DNA of 64,000 nt from Pontibacter beigongshangensis (GTDB taxonomy: Bacteria > Bacteroidota > Bacteroidia > Cytophagales > Hymenobacteraceae), in contig NZ_VFSD01000009.1 in NCBI RefSeq assembly GCF_014332515.1, forward strand, positions 62,001 through 126,000, given 5' to 3'. The notes under the pieces were generated by a model. It saw nothing but the letters and a program-made list of their open reading frames with translations. It did no database searches and was not told where the DNA came from. This document shows, one piece after another, positions 29,221 to 35,996 of this stretch. A program made the position numbers and the translations under genes. Position 1 is the first letter of the stretch. Each line of letters starts with the position of its first letter.

Positions 29221-29430
29221 GTTCTTACAATTACATAGGATTATGGGTAATATAATAAAAAAAATCGGTTTCGGATAAAATCAAAAAAGAATAATTCCCT
29301 AAAATTGGTGAATGGCCGGTAAAGGAATGTTTAAGGATAATCTCAAATTCAGAGCCTCAGCCAAAGGCAAATGGTAATGCCAGGGCGCACTAGAACGGAC
29401 AAGCATTATCGTTGGACAAAGCGGGCCAAG

Positions 29431-29646
29431 TTATTTAGATGCGAGCACGCCAGCCCGGAAGGCCCAGCTAATCAGCTCCATGGAGTTATTCATATTCATT
29501 TTGCGGAGCATATTGCGGCGATGTGTCTGGACGGTTAATTGCGTAATCTGCAACTCTTCGCTCATCATTTTACTGCTGTACCCTTTCGCAATGAGTCGCA
29601 GTATTTCCTGCTCGCGCTTGCTCAGCATTAGGTTTACTTTTTGCAT
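29431..29646 (-). CDS. Stand-alone LuxR-type helix-turn-helix regulator
   Basis: A 71-residue protein consisting only of a GerE/LuxR DNA-binding domain: LSKREQEILRLIAKGYSSKM, LQITQLTVQTHRRNMLRKM and the closing NNSMELISWAF. There is no receiver or ligand-binding domain, so it resembles GerE-like short regulators. Two short inverted repeats lie 60-100 bases upstream of its start and could be its own operators. Its targets are unknown. Confidence 0.85.
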   Translation of the reverse strand: MQKVNLMLSKREQEILRLIAKGYSSKMMSEELQITQLTVQTHRRNMLRKMNMNNSMELISWAFRAGVLASK

Positions 29647-29704
29647 AGTTAGTTAATAATGGTGCGGTATATAATCATTTGCATATTATTTTGTAAATAT
29701 CTGA

Positions 29705-29742
29705 TTATTCGATCTGAATAACAATACCTGAATATAGGTATT
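29705..29742. promoter_or_regulatory. Two adjacent palindromes upstream of the LuxR-type gene
   Basis: TTATTC-GATCT-GAATAA (29705-29721) and AATACCT-GAATAT-AGGTATT (29723-29742) are perfect inverted repeats with short spacers, 59-96 bases before the regulator's start. They are plausible operator sites; nothing shows which protein binds. Confidence 0.4.
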
Positions 29743-29881
29743 TGCAAAGAAAAATTAAGTTTTTTTCAAGTAATCGGAGGTGTTTACTGCGCTAATTAAT
29801 TTAAATACTGGTGATTAACCTGATGCAGAAAGCCGGAAATTGACAAGGGGGTTAGGTTATGGCGAGGTGCAGAAAGAAAAA

Positions 29882-29916
29882 AAGGAGAGATTCCTTTTTC
29901 AAGGGAACTTCTCCTT
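29882..29916 (-). terminator. Orphan terminator on the minus strand
   Basis: Arms 29882-29894 and 29904-29916 pair at 11 of 13 positions. Read on the minus strand the hairpin is followed by TTTTTTTCTTTCT, a good terminator tail; on the plus strand no T-run follows. No protein gene on the minus strand lies between it and the start of the hydrolase gene at 30201, so it may end a small RNA or act as an attenuator upstream of the LuxR-type gene. Confidence 0.55.
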
Positions 29917-30200
29917 AATTCTGAAAATATAATTTTCAACTTTTAGCCATTTGTATTTACGGGAGAGTTGATTTGAAGGTTGTTATTTTATCTAAAATAT
30001 TAAAAAAAATTAAAAGCAGCCTCCTCTAGTCTGCAATTTTGGAACAGTGTGCTGCCTTAAAGTATCCCGGCACCATTATCTGGATGTACAGGCTCCAGGC
30101 ACAAACTGGCAAAAACTACTAAGATGGCCTCCACCTAAGCAATAACTATGATGTGAGCTGGGAGCAGAAACAAAAAGACAAGTGCTGAGTAAAACGGTGT

Positions 30201-31217
30201 ATGAATAAAAACTTAATCTGCAGACACTTTACTCTTTGCCTCCTGTTGGTTTTATGTGCTTCGGTTGCTATACAGGCGCAGCAGGGTACGGCCAGCTATA
30301 ACGCAACCTTGGAGGGCTATGCGTACCCTTTTCCGGTTAAGAGGTTTGGGCTGGAACTGGAAGGTGGGCATTACAGCATGGCCTATATGGATGTAGCCCC
30401 AGCCAAAGCGGACTCCTCAGCTCATACGGTAGTGCTCTTTCATGGTAAAAACTTTATGGGGGCCTACTGGGAGCGAACAATCCGGTTCCTGTCGCAAAAT
30501 GGTTACCGGGTGGTGGTGCCTGACCAGGTAGGATTCGGGAAATCAGACAAGCCATCTATACAGTACACCTTTCACCAGCTGGCGCAGAACACCAGGCAAT
30601 TGCTCCAGGCAATCGGTGTGCATAAGGCTGTGGTGGTGGGGCACTCCATGGGAGGGATGCTAGCGGCCCGGTTTGCGCTCATGTACCCGGATTTTACGGC
30701 CAGGCTGGTACTCGAAAACCCGATCGGGCTGGAAGATTACAGGCCGTTTGTGCCGTTTAGAACGATGCAGGCGTTGTACCAGGAAGAGTTGCAACGCAGT
30801 GCCGAATCGATCAGGAAGTACCATGGCACCTACTACACATCCTGGCAGCCGGCTTACGAGGAGTGGGTGCGAATACCCGCAGCCCAGTTGGGCGGTGCCG
30901 ATTACCCGAAAGTAGCCAAAGCGGCGGCCCTCACTTATAGTATGATTTATCAGCAGCCGGTTATTTACGAATTTGCTCAGATAAAAGTGCCCACCCTGCT
31001 GGTAATAGGGCAGGAAGACAGAACAATTGTAGGAAAAGGCTATATACAGGACCAGCAGACACTTAAGGCCCACGGACAGTACCCCGCCTTAGGAAAACAG
31101 GCGGCAGCCGCCATCCCTGGTGCTGAATTGGTGGAGTTTAAAAATGTGGGCCACATTCCTCACCTCGAAGCGCCCCAAAAATTTCATAAAGCGCTGTTGG
31201 AGTTCCTGGGCAGGTAA
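30201..31217 (+). CDS. Secreted alpha/beta hydrolase
   Basis: A 338-residue protein with a signal peptide (about residues 1-26, cleaved near IQA-QQ). The alpha/beta fold is clear: VVLFHGKNFMGAYWERTI (oxyanion region), VVPDQVGFGKSDKP, the nucleophile elbow VVGHSMGGMLA, IGQEDRTIVG (acid) and NVGHIPHLEAP (catalytic histidine). It should act in the periplasm or outside as an esterase or related hydrolase; the substrate is not deducible. It is a single gene, with a dispersed repeat 62 bases after the stop. Confidence 0.88.
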   Translation: MNKNLICRHFTLCLLLVLCASVAIQAQQGTASYNATLEGYAYPFPVKRFGLELEGGHYSMAYMDVAPAKADSSAHTVVLFHGKNFMGAYWERTIRFLSQNGYRVVVPDQVGFGKSDKPSIQYTFHQLAQNTRQLLQAIGVHKAVVVGHSMGGMLAARFALMYPDFTARLVLENPIGLEDYRPFVPFRTMQALYQEELQRSAESIRKYHGTYYTSWQPAYEEWVRIPAAQLGGADYPKVAKAAALTYSMIYQQPVIYEFAQIKVPTLLVIGQEDRTIVGKGYIQDQQTLKAHGQYPALGKQAAAAIPGAELVEFKNVGHIPHLEAPQKFHKALLEFLGR

Positions 31218-31278
31218 CTAACAGGATGCAACCTATCTTTCCGGAAAACGAATCAGCATAGGCACTGCGAAGCAGAGA

Positions 31279-31319
31279 AGCAGCAGCAAGTCTGGAGGGC
31301 ACGATTTGTTAGCATAATT
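31279..31319 (+). repeat. Dispersed CTCCGGAGGGGC repeat, copy 7
   Basis: AGCAGCAGCAAG, TCTGGAGGGC, GTTAGCATAATT; 62 bases downstream of the alpha/beta hydrolase and co-oriented with it. Confidence 0.75.
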
Positions 31320-31489
31320 CAGCCTGGCGGGTTTGCCCAACCCACCGGGACTGGCTATAGCTGCCCAAAAGACTATAAATTGCAGATGCAGGAACAAGTA
31401 ACATAAGCGGGAAACAACAACAGGTCAGGCAGGCTTTAAGAAGAGGGTTGCTGCTGCCGGCCCACAATACATTGCAGAGGTGCAGTAGC

Positions 31490-31720
31490 TTAATGGTGAT
31501 GATGGTGGTGGCCGTGCTCATTGGGTTTGCTCCGGTAGTTGGCAACGGTGCCAGCACTGAAAAACACAAACCAGCAAATGTATAGATACCCGAAACTCTC
31601 CACCTGCTTGTTGATTATGGCTAAGATCAGATGTGCCACGATAGTCATGACCAGACCGGTGGCAGCCACAAACTGGTAAGAGTTCATCTCTCTGGGATCG
31701 TAAATTTTTGAAAAATTCAT
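31490..31720 (-). CDS. Small membrane protein with a natural poly-histidine tail
   Basis: A 76-residue protein with two hydrophobic segments (FVAATGLVMTIVAHLILAI and YLYICWFVFFSAGTVANY) and a C-terminus ending HGHHHHHH. The segments are long enough to cross the membrane and the frame uses ordinary codons throughout, which supports a real gene despite its size. The histidine cluster suggests binding of Zn, Ni, Co or Cu, an inference only. No family is recognised. It stands alone between the hydrolase and the hydrophilic-protein gene. Confidence 0.6.
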   Translation of the reverse strand: MNFSKIYDPREMNSYQFVAATGLVMTIVAHLILAIINKQVESFGYLYICWFVFFSAGTVANYRSKPNEHGHHHHHH

Positions 31721-31971
31721 GCAGGAATATTTTTATGTATATATGTATACCGGTAACAGAAAATAAGTACAAGTGGTGCCAATGGCAGGCAAATATAACG
31801 GTTTAGATCAGGGCTGCGTGCTGCGGACAGCCATTTTAAGTTTCCGGCTCAAGGCAGCAGGCTTCAGCAAAAAGGCAGATGGAGGCGGTCTGTGCCAGGC
31901 AGATGCGCAGGCGTGCAGGAACATGTGGTACAAGCGATCGTATACACTACCGTAACAAAAGCAATCTACCT

Positions 31972-32346
31972 ATGGCAATAAGAGACGAAGATAAAAAAAG
32001 TACGCCCGGAAAACCAAAGAACGTGCACGATGACTTTAACGAGCGCGTCACCGTCGGCAATAGACCAGACCCCTCTGCCAAGCGAAATGTAGGCCGGGGA
32101 GGCGACCTGGAGCGGGCCGACCAGAAAGACAAACTCGAGAACATGCATATTGGCGGGAGTGAGGCCACCGGTTATGGTGCCAATGACCCTGACAGCAAAG
32201 AGTCGTATGTGCAGGGGCCTGGCTTCGAGTATGAAGGCAGCGACACCGCCATGGACGACAGCGTGAACGGAATAAGAAGCTCCGATCAGCCCCTTGACAG
32301 CAAAAAGCAGGAAAAGGACCAGGAGGGGGATGCCAGCAGAATTTAA
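31972..32346 (+). CDS. Small hydrophilic, probably disordered protein
   Basis: A 124-residue protein starting MAIRDEDKKSTPGKPKNVHD and rich in Asp, Glu, Lys, Gly, Ser and Gln, with almost no hydrophobic stretch and no cysteine. Such composition is typical of intrinsically disordered or desiccation-type proteins, but no named family is recognised. The frame is open further upstream to 31879; ATG 31972 is preferred because the upstream stretch has cysteine- and arginine-rich, non-coding-like composition. A dispersed repeat lies about 100 bases after the stop. Confidence 0.55.
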   Translation: MAIRDEDKKSTPGKPKNVHDDFNERVTVGNRPDPSAKRNVGRGGDLERADQKDKLENMHIGGSEATGYGANDPDSKESYVQGPGFEYEGSDTAMDDSVNGIRSSDQPLDSKKQEKDQEGDASRI

Positions 32347-32442
32347 TTCTTTCCAGCCGATACTACAACACAGGCGGCGCTTCGATTTCCGGAGCGCCGC
32401 CTGTGCTGTTTCATCAAAATAAGGAAGATTTCCTGCACAAGG

Positions 32443-32492
32443 AGCAGCAGCAGCAGCAGAGCTCTCCGAAGGGCTAAATTCATTAGAATAAT
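32443..32492 (+). repeat. Dispersed CTCCGGAGGGGC repeat, copy 8
   Basis: Six CAG-type units, CTCTCCGAAGGGC, CATTAGAATAAT. The core is diverged (CCGAAGGG). Downstream of and co-oriented with the hydrophilic-protein gene. Confidence 0.7.
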
Positions 32493-32578
32493 CTGCATGC
32501 TCTTTTACTAAGCCACCCTCCTCAACTGCCCCAAAGCTGGTAATGCTGGTCCCTCTTCTGAAATACCGCTGCATTGCG

Positions 32579-32586
32579 TAACTTTG
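32579..32586 (+). promoter_or_regulatory. Candidate -7 box for the HMA-AraC regulator
   Basis: TAACTTTG matches TAnnTTTG. The transcript would start near 32593, 17 bases before ATG 32610. The box shows that the open frame reaching back to a TTG at 32574 is not coding there. A -33 TTG at the expected distance is missing. Confidence 0.5.
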
Positions 32587-32609
32587 TGCTACTTGCTAAA
32601 CAGATTGAC

Positions 32610-33185
32610 ATGCCAGACTATAGCCTTTACATCCGAAATATGGTGTGCCCCCGGTGCATCAAAGTAATAACCGAAGAACTGCAACAGCTGGGCCAGCCGG
32701 TGCTGGAAGTGAGGTTAGGAGAAGCTAAGCTGGCAGCCGCCCCTACAGAAGAAGCGATGCAAAACATTCGACAGGCATTTCTGGACAATGGTTTTGAACT
32801 CCTGGAAGACAAGAAAGCAGAAACGGTGGAGGCTATAAAACTGGCCATTATAGACCTGGTGCAATCTGGCCGTATCGAGGAACTTAATACCAACATCTCG
32901 CAGTATCTGGAGGAGGAGGTAGGAAGAGACTATAACTACCTAAGCAGCCTGTTCTCAGCGGAAGAGCAGATTACGATTGCCCGATACGTGGTGCTCCAGA
33001 AGGTGGAGCGGGCAAAGGAGTTGCTGGCCTATAACGAGTTAAGCCTTAGCCAGATAGCCTTTCAGCTGGGGTATAGCAGCGTGGCCCATCTTTCTAACCA
33101 GTTTAAGCAGGTAACGGGTCTAACTCCCACCGATTTTAAGAAGAATTCCTCCCCTTCGCGCAAGCCACTGGACCAGGTCAAGTAA
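32610..33185 (+). CDS. AraC-type regulator with an HMA-like metal-binding N-terminus
   Basis: A 191-residue protein. Residues about 1-65 have the ferredoxin-like heavy-metal-associated pattern with MVCPRC (Cys13, Cys16) and the usual second-half DNGFELLED. Residues about 85-185 form an AraC DNA-binding domain with two helix-turn-helix units, the second SLSQIAFQLGYSSVAHLSNQ followed by FKQVTGLTPTDFKK. The likely reading is a metal-responsive activator, perhaps copper, inferred from the copper ATPase and HMA chaperone within 10 kb. The binding loop is C-P-R-C, not the GMTCxxC of chaperones. Confidence 0.8.
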   Translation: MPDYSLYIRNMVCPRCIKVITEELQQLGQPVLEVRLGEAKLAAAPTEEAMQNIRQAFLDNGFELLEDKKAETVEAIKLAIIDLVQSGRIEELNTNISQYLEEEVGRDYNYLSSLFSAEEQITIARYVVLQKVERAKELLAYNELSLSQIAFQLGYSSVAHLSNQFKQVTGLTPTDFKKNSSPSRKPLDQVK

Positions 33186-33334
33186 AGCCCTCCGGAGCCG
33201 GCACCCCAAAACCGACGGCATCGTAAGCACGCTAATAGGAATTTCTAGGCTGTGGGCTGATAAACGAGCGGCCCACCAGGTTGCCAACATTGTTCCTCTG
33301 AGGTGCGGGGCATGGCTGCAAATAACCCCAATGG

Positions 33335-33367
33335 TCTCTGGAGGTCCTTTTGCATTCCAATAATTTT
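33335..33367 (+). repeat. Dispersed CTCCGGAGGGGC repeat, copy 9
   Basis: CTCTGGAGGTCCTTTTGCAT, then TCCAATAATTTT; the GCAGCAG part is missing. A bare core GCCCTCCGGAG also touches the upstream stop codon at 33188-33198 in the opposite sense. Confidence 0.6.
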
Positions 33368-33420
33368 TAATTGCCGCAAAGAACTTTTCTTTTTCGGGCA
33401 GGTTTTTTTTCCTTTTGCTT

Positions 33421-34404
33421 ATGAGAGTTTTTGTAACGGGGGCTACCGGGTATGTGGGCGAACAGTTGGCGCTGGCGCTCGTGCATCGCGGATATGAGGT
33501 GGTGGCACTGGTCAGGTCGCCGGAAAAGGCTGCGGCCTTATCTGCGGCAGGCGTTACCCTCGTACTGGGCGACCTGGAAAACGTAGAAGCCATAGAAAAA
33601 GGAATGCAGCACTGCCAGGCCGTGTTTCACCTGGCGGCCTATGCCCGGCTCTGGCCCGAAGAAGAAACCATCTTCAGGAAAATAAATGTGGAGGGCACCC
33701 GTACTATAGCAGAGGCAGCGATAAAGACCAAGGTGCGTAAGCTCGTGTTTACGTCAACAGCCAGTGTGTATGGCCCGTCGCCAGCTGAGGGTGTGCCTGT
33801 TACTGAGGCCATGGGCAGAATCGTGCGCTACACCAATGCCTACGAAGCAACCAAAGCGGAGGCAGAAGCCCTGGTAAAAGCCTATGCCGGAAACGGCCTT
33901 GAGGTGGTGGTACTAAACCCTACGAGGGTGTTTGGCCCGGGCAGGGAAAGTGAAAGCAATGCGGTAAACAGGCTAATAAGTTTGTATCTGCAGGGGAAAT
34001 GGCGATTTTTGCCAGGCGATGGCAGGAGCCTTGGCAACTACTGTTTTATGCAGGACATAGTGGAGGCCCACATAAATGCCCTTACGCTAGGCCGGAATGG
34101 CGAAAGCTATTTGCTTGGAGGGGAGGATGTATCCTACATAACTTTCTTCGAGACACTGGCCCGGGTCAGCCAACGATCTTATAGGCTCTATAAGATACCG
34201 GCAGGCTTGCTGCAGCTGCTGAGCCAGCTGCTGGTAGTCGGGGCCAGGATTACCCATTCAAAGCCTTTGCTCACTCCAAAGTGGCTGAAGAAGTATTTGT
34301 ACAACTGGAGCGTATCAAGTCGGAAAGCCATTCAGGATCTAAACTACACCATTACCCCGCTGCCTGAGGGACTAAAAAAGACCATTGAATTTATTTCGGA
34401 ATGA
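33421..34404 (+). CDS. NAD-dependent epimerase/dehydratase (extended SDR)
   Basis: A 327-residue extended short-chain dehydrogenase. The Rossmann nucleotide motif VTGATGYVGEQLA is at the N-terminus, then GDLEN, VFHLAAYA, FTSTASVYG and the catalytic YEATK. It resembles dihydroflavonol-4-reductase/3-beta-HSD-like members acting on sugars, steroids or polyketides; the substrate is unknown. ATG 33421 is chosen because the Rossmann strand begins MRVFVTG there. The last 4 bases overlap the next SDR gene (ATGA), so the pair is co-translated. Confidence 0.85.
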   Translation: MRVFVTGATGYVGEQLALALVHRGYEVVALVRSPEKAAALSAAGVTLVLGDLENVEAIEKGMQHCQAVFHLAAYARLWPEEETIFRKINVEGTRTIAEAAIKTKVRKLVFTSTASVYGPSPAEGVPVTEAMGRIVRYTNAYEATKAEAEALVKAYAGNGLEVVVLNPTRVFGPGRESESNAVNRLISLYLQGKWRFLPGDGRSLGNYCFMQDIVEAHINALTLGRNGESYLLGGEDVSYITFFETLARVSQRSYRLYKIPAGLLQLLSQLLVVGARITHSKPLLTPKWLKKYLYNWSVSSRKAIQDLNYTITPLPEGLKKTIEFISE

Positions 34405-35246
34405 TCGACGAAAAGAGATACACGTTAATAACTGGAGCCAGTGCAGGAATAGGGAAAGCGATAGCCCGGGAATGTGCCAAAAGAGGTCATAATCTTATAC
34501 TCGTATCGCTTCCGGCCACCGGGCAGCAGGAGGTTGGAGCGCAGCTAAATCGGCAGTATAACATAGATGTGAAGACGGTGGAGCTAAACCTTGTACTTCC
34601 GCATGCGGTGCACGAGCTGTTTGACTGGTGCTGCCGGCAAAACCTTAAAATCGATGTGCTGATCAATAACGCGGGCATAGGCAATTACAGCGCCTTCGCC
34701 ACTACAGATGCAGCCGATTACCTGAACATTATCCGTTTAAACTCCGAGGTGGTGGTTCTTGTCACAAACCTTTTCCTGCCGAAGCTCCGGGAGCACGCGG
34801 AGTCCTACATCATGAATGTGGGCAGCTTTGTTTCGTTTTTGCCTATACCCTACAAAAGCGTATATTCTGCCACCAAAAGCTTCGTCCTAACATTTTCAAA
34901 GGCGCTTCACAGTGAGCTGGACCAGTATGGGGTGCACGTAAGTTGCCTGTGCCCTGGCCCCACCAGTACCGAAACGGTCAAAAAGCGCAACCGCCTGTTG
35001 CTGCGCCAGAATTCTGATATGCTGACCCTGTCGCCGGAAGAGGTTGCCAAAACAGCCATCGACGGACTGTTTAACCGAAAAAGAGTGATCATCCCGGGCT
35101 GGAAAAACAAATTCATTCTTGCCATCGTCCCGCTTATTCCTTTCCGCCTGAGAAGTCATATTCTAAAGGCGATTTTTAAGAATGGCTTCGAAAAAGAAGA
35201 AGAAGCGCCGGCCAACACCAGAGCAGAAGAGAGAGCCTCGCCCTAA
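34401..35246 (+). CDS. Short-chain dehydrogenase/reductase (classical SDR)
   Basis: A 281-residue classical SDR: TLITGASAGIGKAIA (cofactor loop), VLINNAGIGNY, the catalytic serine in NVGSFVSFL, YSATKSFVLTFSKAL with catalytic Tyr and Lys, and CPGPTST. A C-terminal hydrophobic stretch (FILAIVPLIPFRL) suggests membrane association. It overlaps the preceding extended SDR by 4 bases, implying a two-step oxidoreduction by the pair. The substrate is unknown. Confidence 0.9.
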   Translation: MIDEKRYTLITGASAGIGKAIARECAKRGHNLILVSLPATGQQEVGAQLNRQYNIDVKTVELNLVLPHAVHELFDWCCRQNLKIDVLINNAGIGNYSAFATTDAADYLNIIRLNSEVVVLVTNLFLPKLREHAESYIMNVGSFVSFLPIPYKSVYSATKSFVLTFSKALHSELDQYGVHVSCLCPGPTSTETVKKRNRLLLRQNSDMLTLSPEEVAKTAIDGLFNRKRVIIPGWKNKFILAIVPLIPFRLRSHILKAIFKNGFEKEEEAPANTRAEERASP

Positions 35247-35315
35247 AGGTTACGAAGTACATCCAAGTAACTGTTGCAGGATCAGTTTGAGAAGAGACAG
35301 AAGTCTGTTTGTCGG

Positions 35316-35369
35316 AATTATTCTAATCAAAACAGCCCTCCGGAGACATTTCGGCCCCTGATACTGCTG
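35316..35369 (-). repeat. Dispersed CTCCGGAGGGGC repeat, copy 10
   Basis: Reverse orientation: AATTATTCTAATCAAAACA, GCCCTCCGGAG, CTGATACTGCTG. It lies in the convergent region between the SDR pair and the response regulator. Confidence 0.8.
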
Positions 35370-35444
35370 ATCCGGCCCGCATACGACAGATTTTACTTGC
35401 ATGTACTTAGCGCTGCATAAGCAATTTTTATCGGGTTGCAGAGC

Positions 35445-35480
35445 AATTATTCCAATGAAAATGCCCCTCCGGAGCTTTTG
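35445..35480 (-). repeat. Dispersed CTCCGGAGGGGC repeat, copy 11
   Basis: Reverse orientation: AATTATTCCAATGAAAATG, CCCCTCCGGAGC. The outer CTG part is missing. Same orientation as copy 10, 75 bases away. Confidence 0.75.
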
Positions 35481-35530
35481 CGCATTAACAACCCACGGTA
35501 AATGCTTTGTTTAGCACCAGGGTAAAACCA

Positions 35531-35566
35531 AAAAAGCCCTGCACCAGGAATGGTACAGGGCTTTTT
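35531..35566. terminator. Bidirectional terminator between the SDR pair and the response regulator
   Basis: A 16-bp stem (35531-35546 with 35551-35566, one G-T wobble) with a GGAA loop, flanked by A- and T-runs, between convergent genes. Confidence 0.85.
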
Positions 35567-35582
35567 AAATGATCAGGTGACA

Positions 35583-35993
35583 TTAAGCCGTAATGAATTC
35601 TTCTTTTATAAAACCCAGAATTTCGGGAGAGAGCGGCTTCGAGAAAAAGTCTTTTACTTCTCTATAGCTTTTGGCAGAGATGATATCTTTCCTGTCGACG
35701 GCAGAAGACAGCATAAACAGGTTGCACTGGCGCGTTGCCTCCACCGGCAGTTTGCGGTACTCCTCTATAAACGACCAGCCATCCATGCCAGGCATGTTAA
35801 TGTCCAGGAAAATAAGCTCCGGAAAGTTAGCGGGATCGGTTGCTGTTATCTTCTTTAAGAAATTCAAGGCGTCCTCAGCCCATTCAAAGCTGATTACCTC
35901 ATCCGCAAAATTCTCATTCCGGATGATGCTCTCACACACAAAATTATTAACCTGATCATCATCTACCAAAACCACTTTTTTCAAAGTTCCCAT
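35583..35993 (-). CDS. Single-domain response regulator
   Basis: A 136-residue CheY-like receiver with the acid pocket VVLVDDDQVNN, the phosphoacceptor LDINMPGMDG, MLSSAVD (Ser/Thr switch) and the lysine in FFSKPL. There is no output domain. It lies 3 bases after the histidine kinase stop on the same strand, so the two form a two-component pair; as the kinase lacks its own receiver, this protein is its likely phosphoacceptor and would act by protein contact, not DNA binding. Confidence 0.93.
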   Translation of the reverse strand: MGTLKKVVLVDDDQVNNFVCESIIRNENFADEVISFEWAEDALNFLKKITATDPANFPELIFLDINMPGMDGWSFIEEYRKLPVEATRQCNLFMLSSAVDRKDIISAKSYREVKDFFSKPLSPEILGFIKEEFITA

Positions 35994-35996
35994 TAA

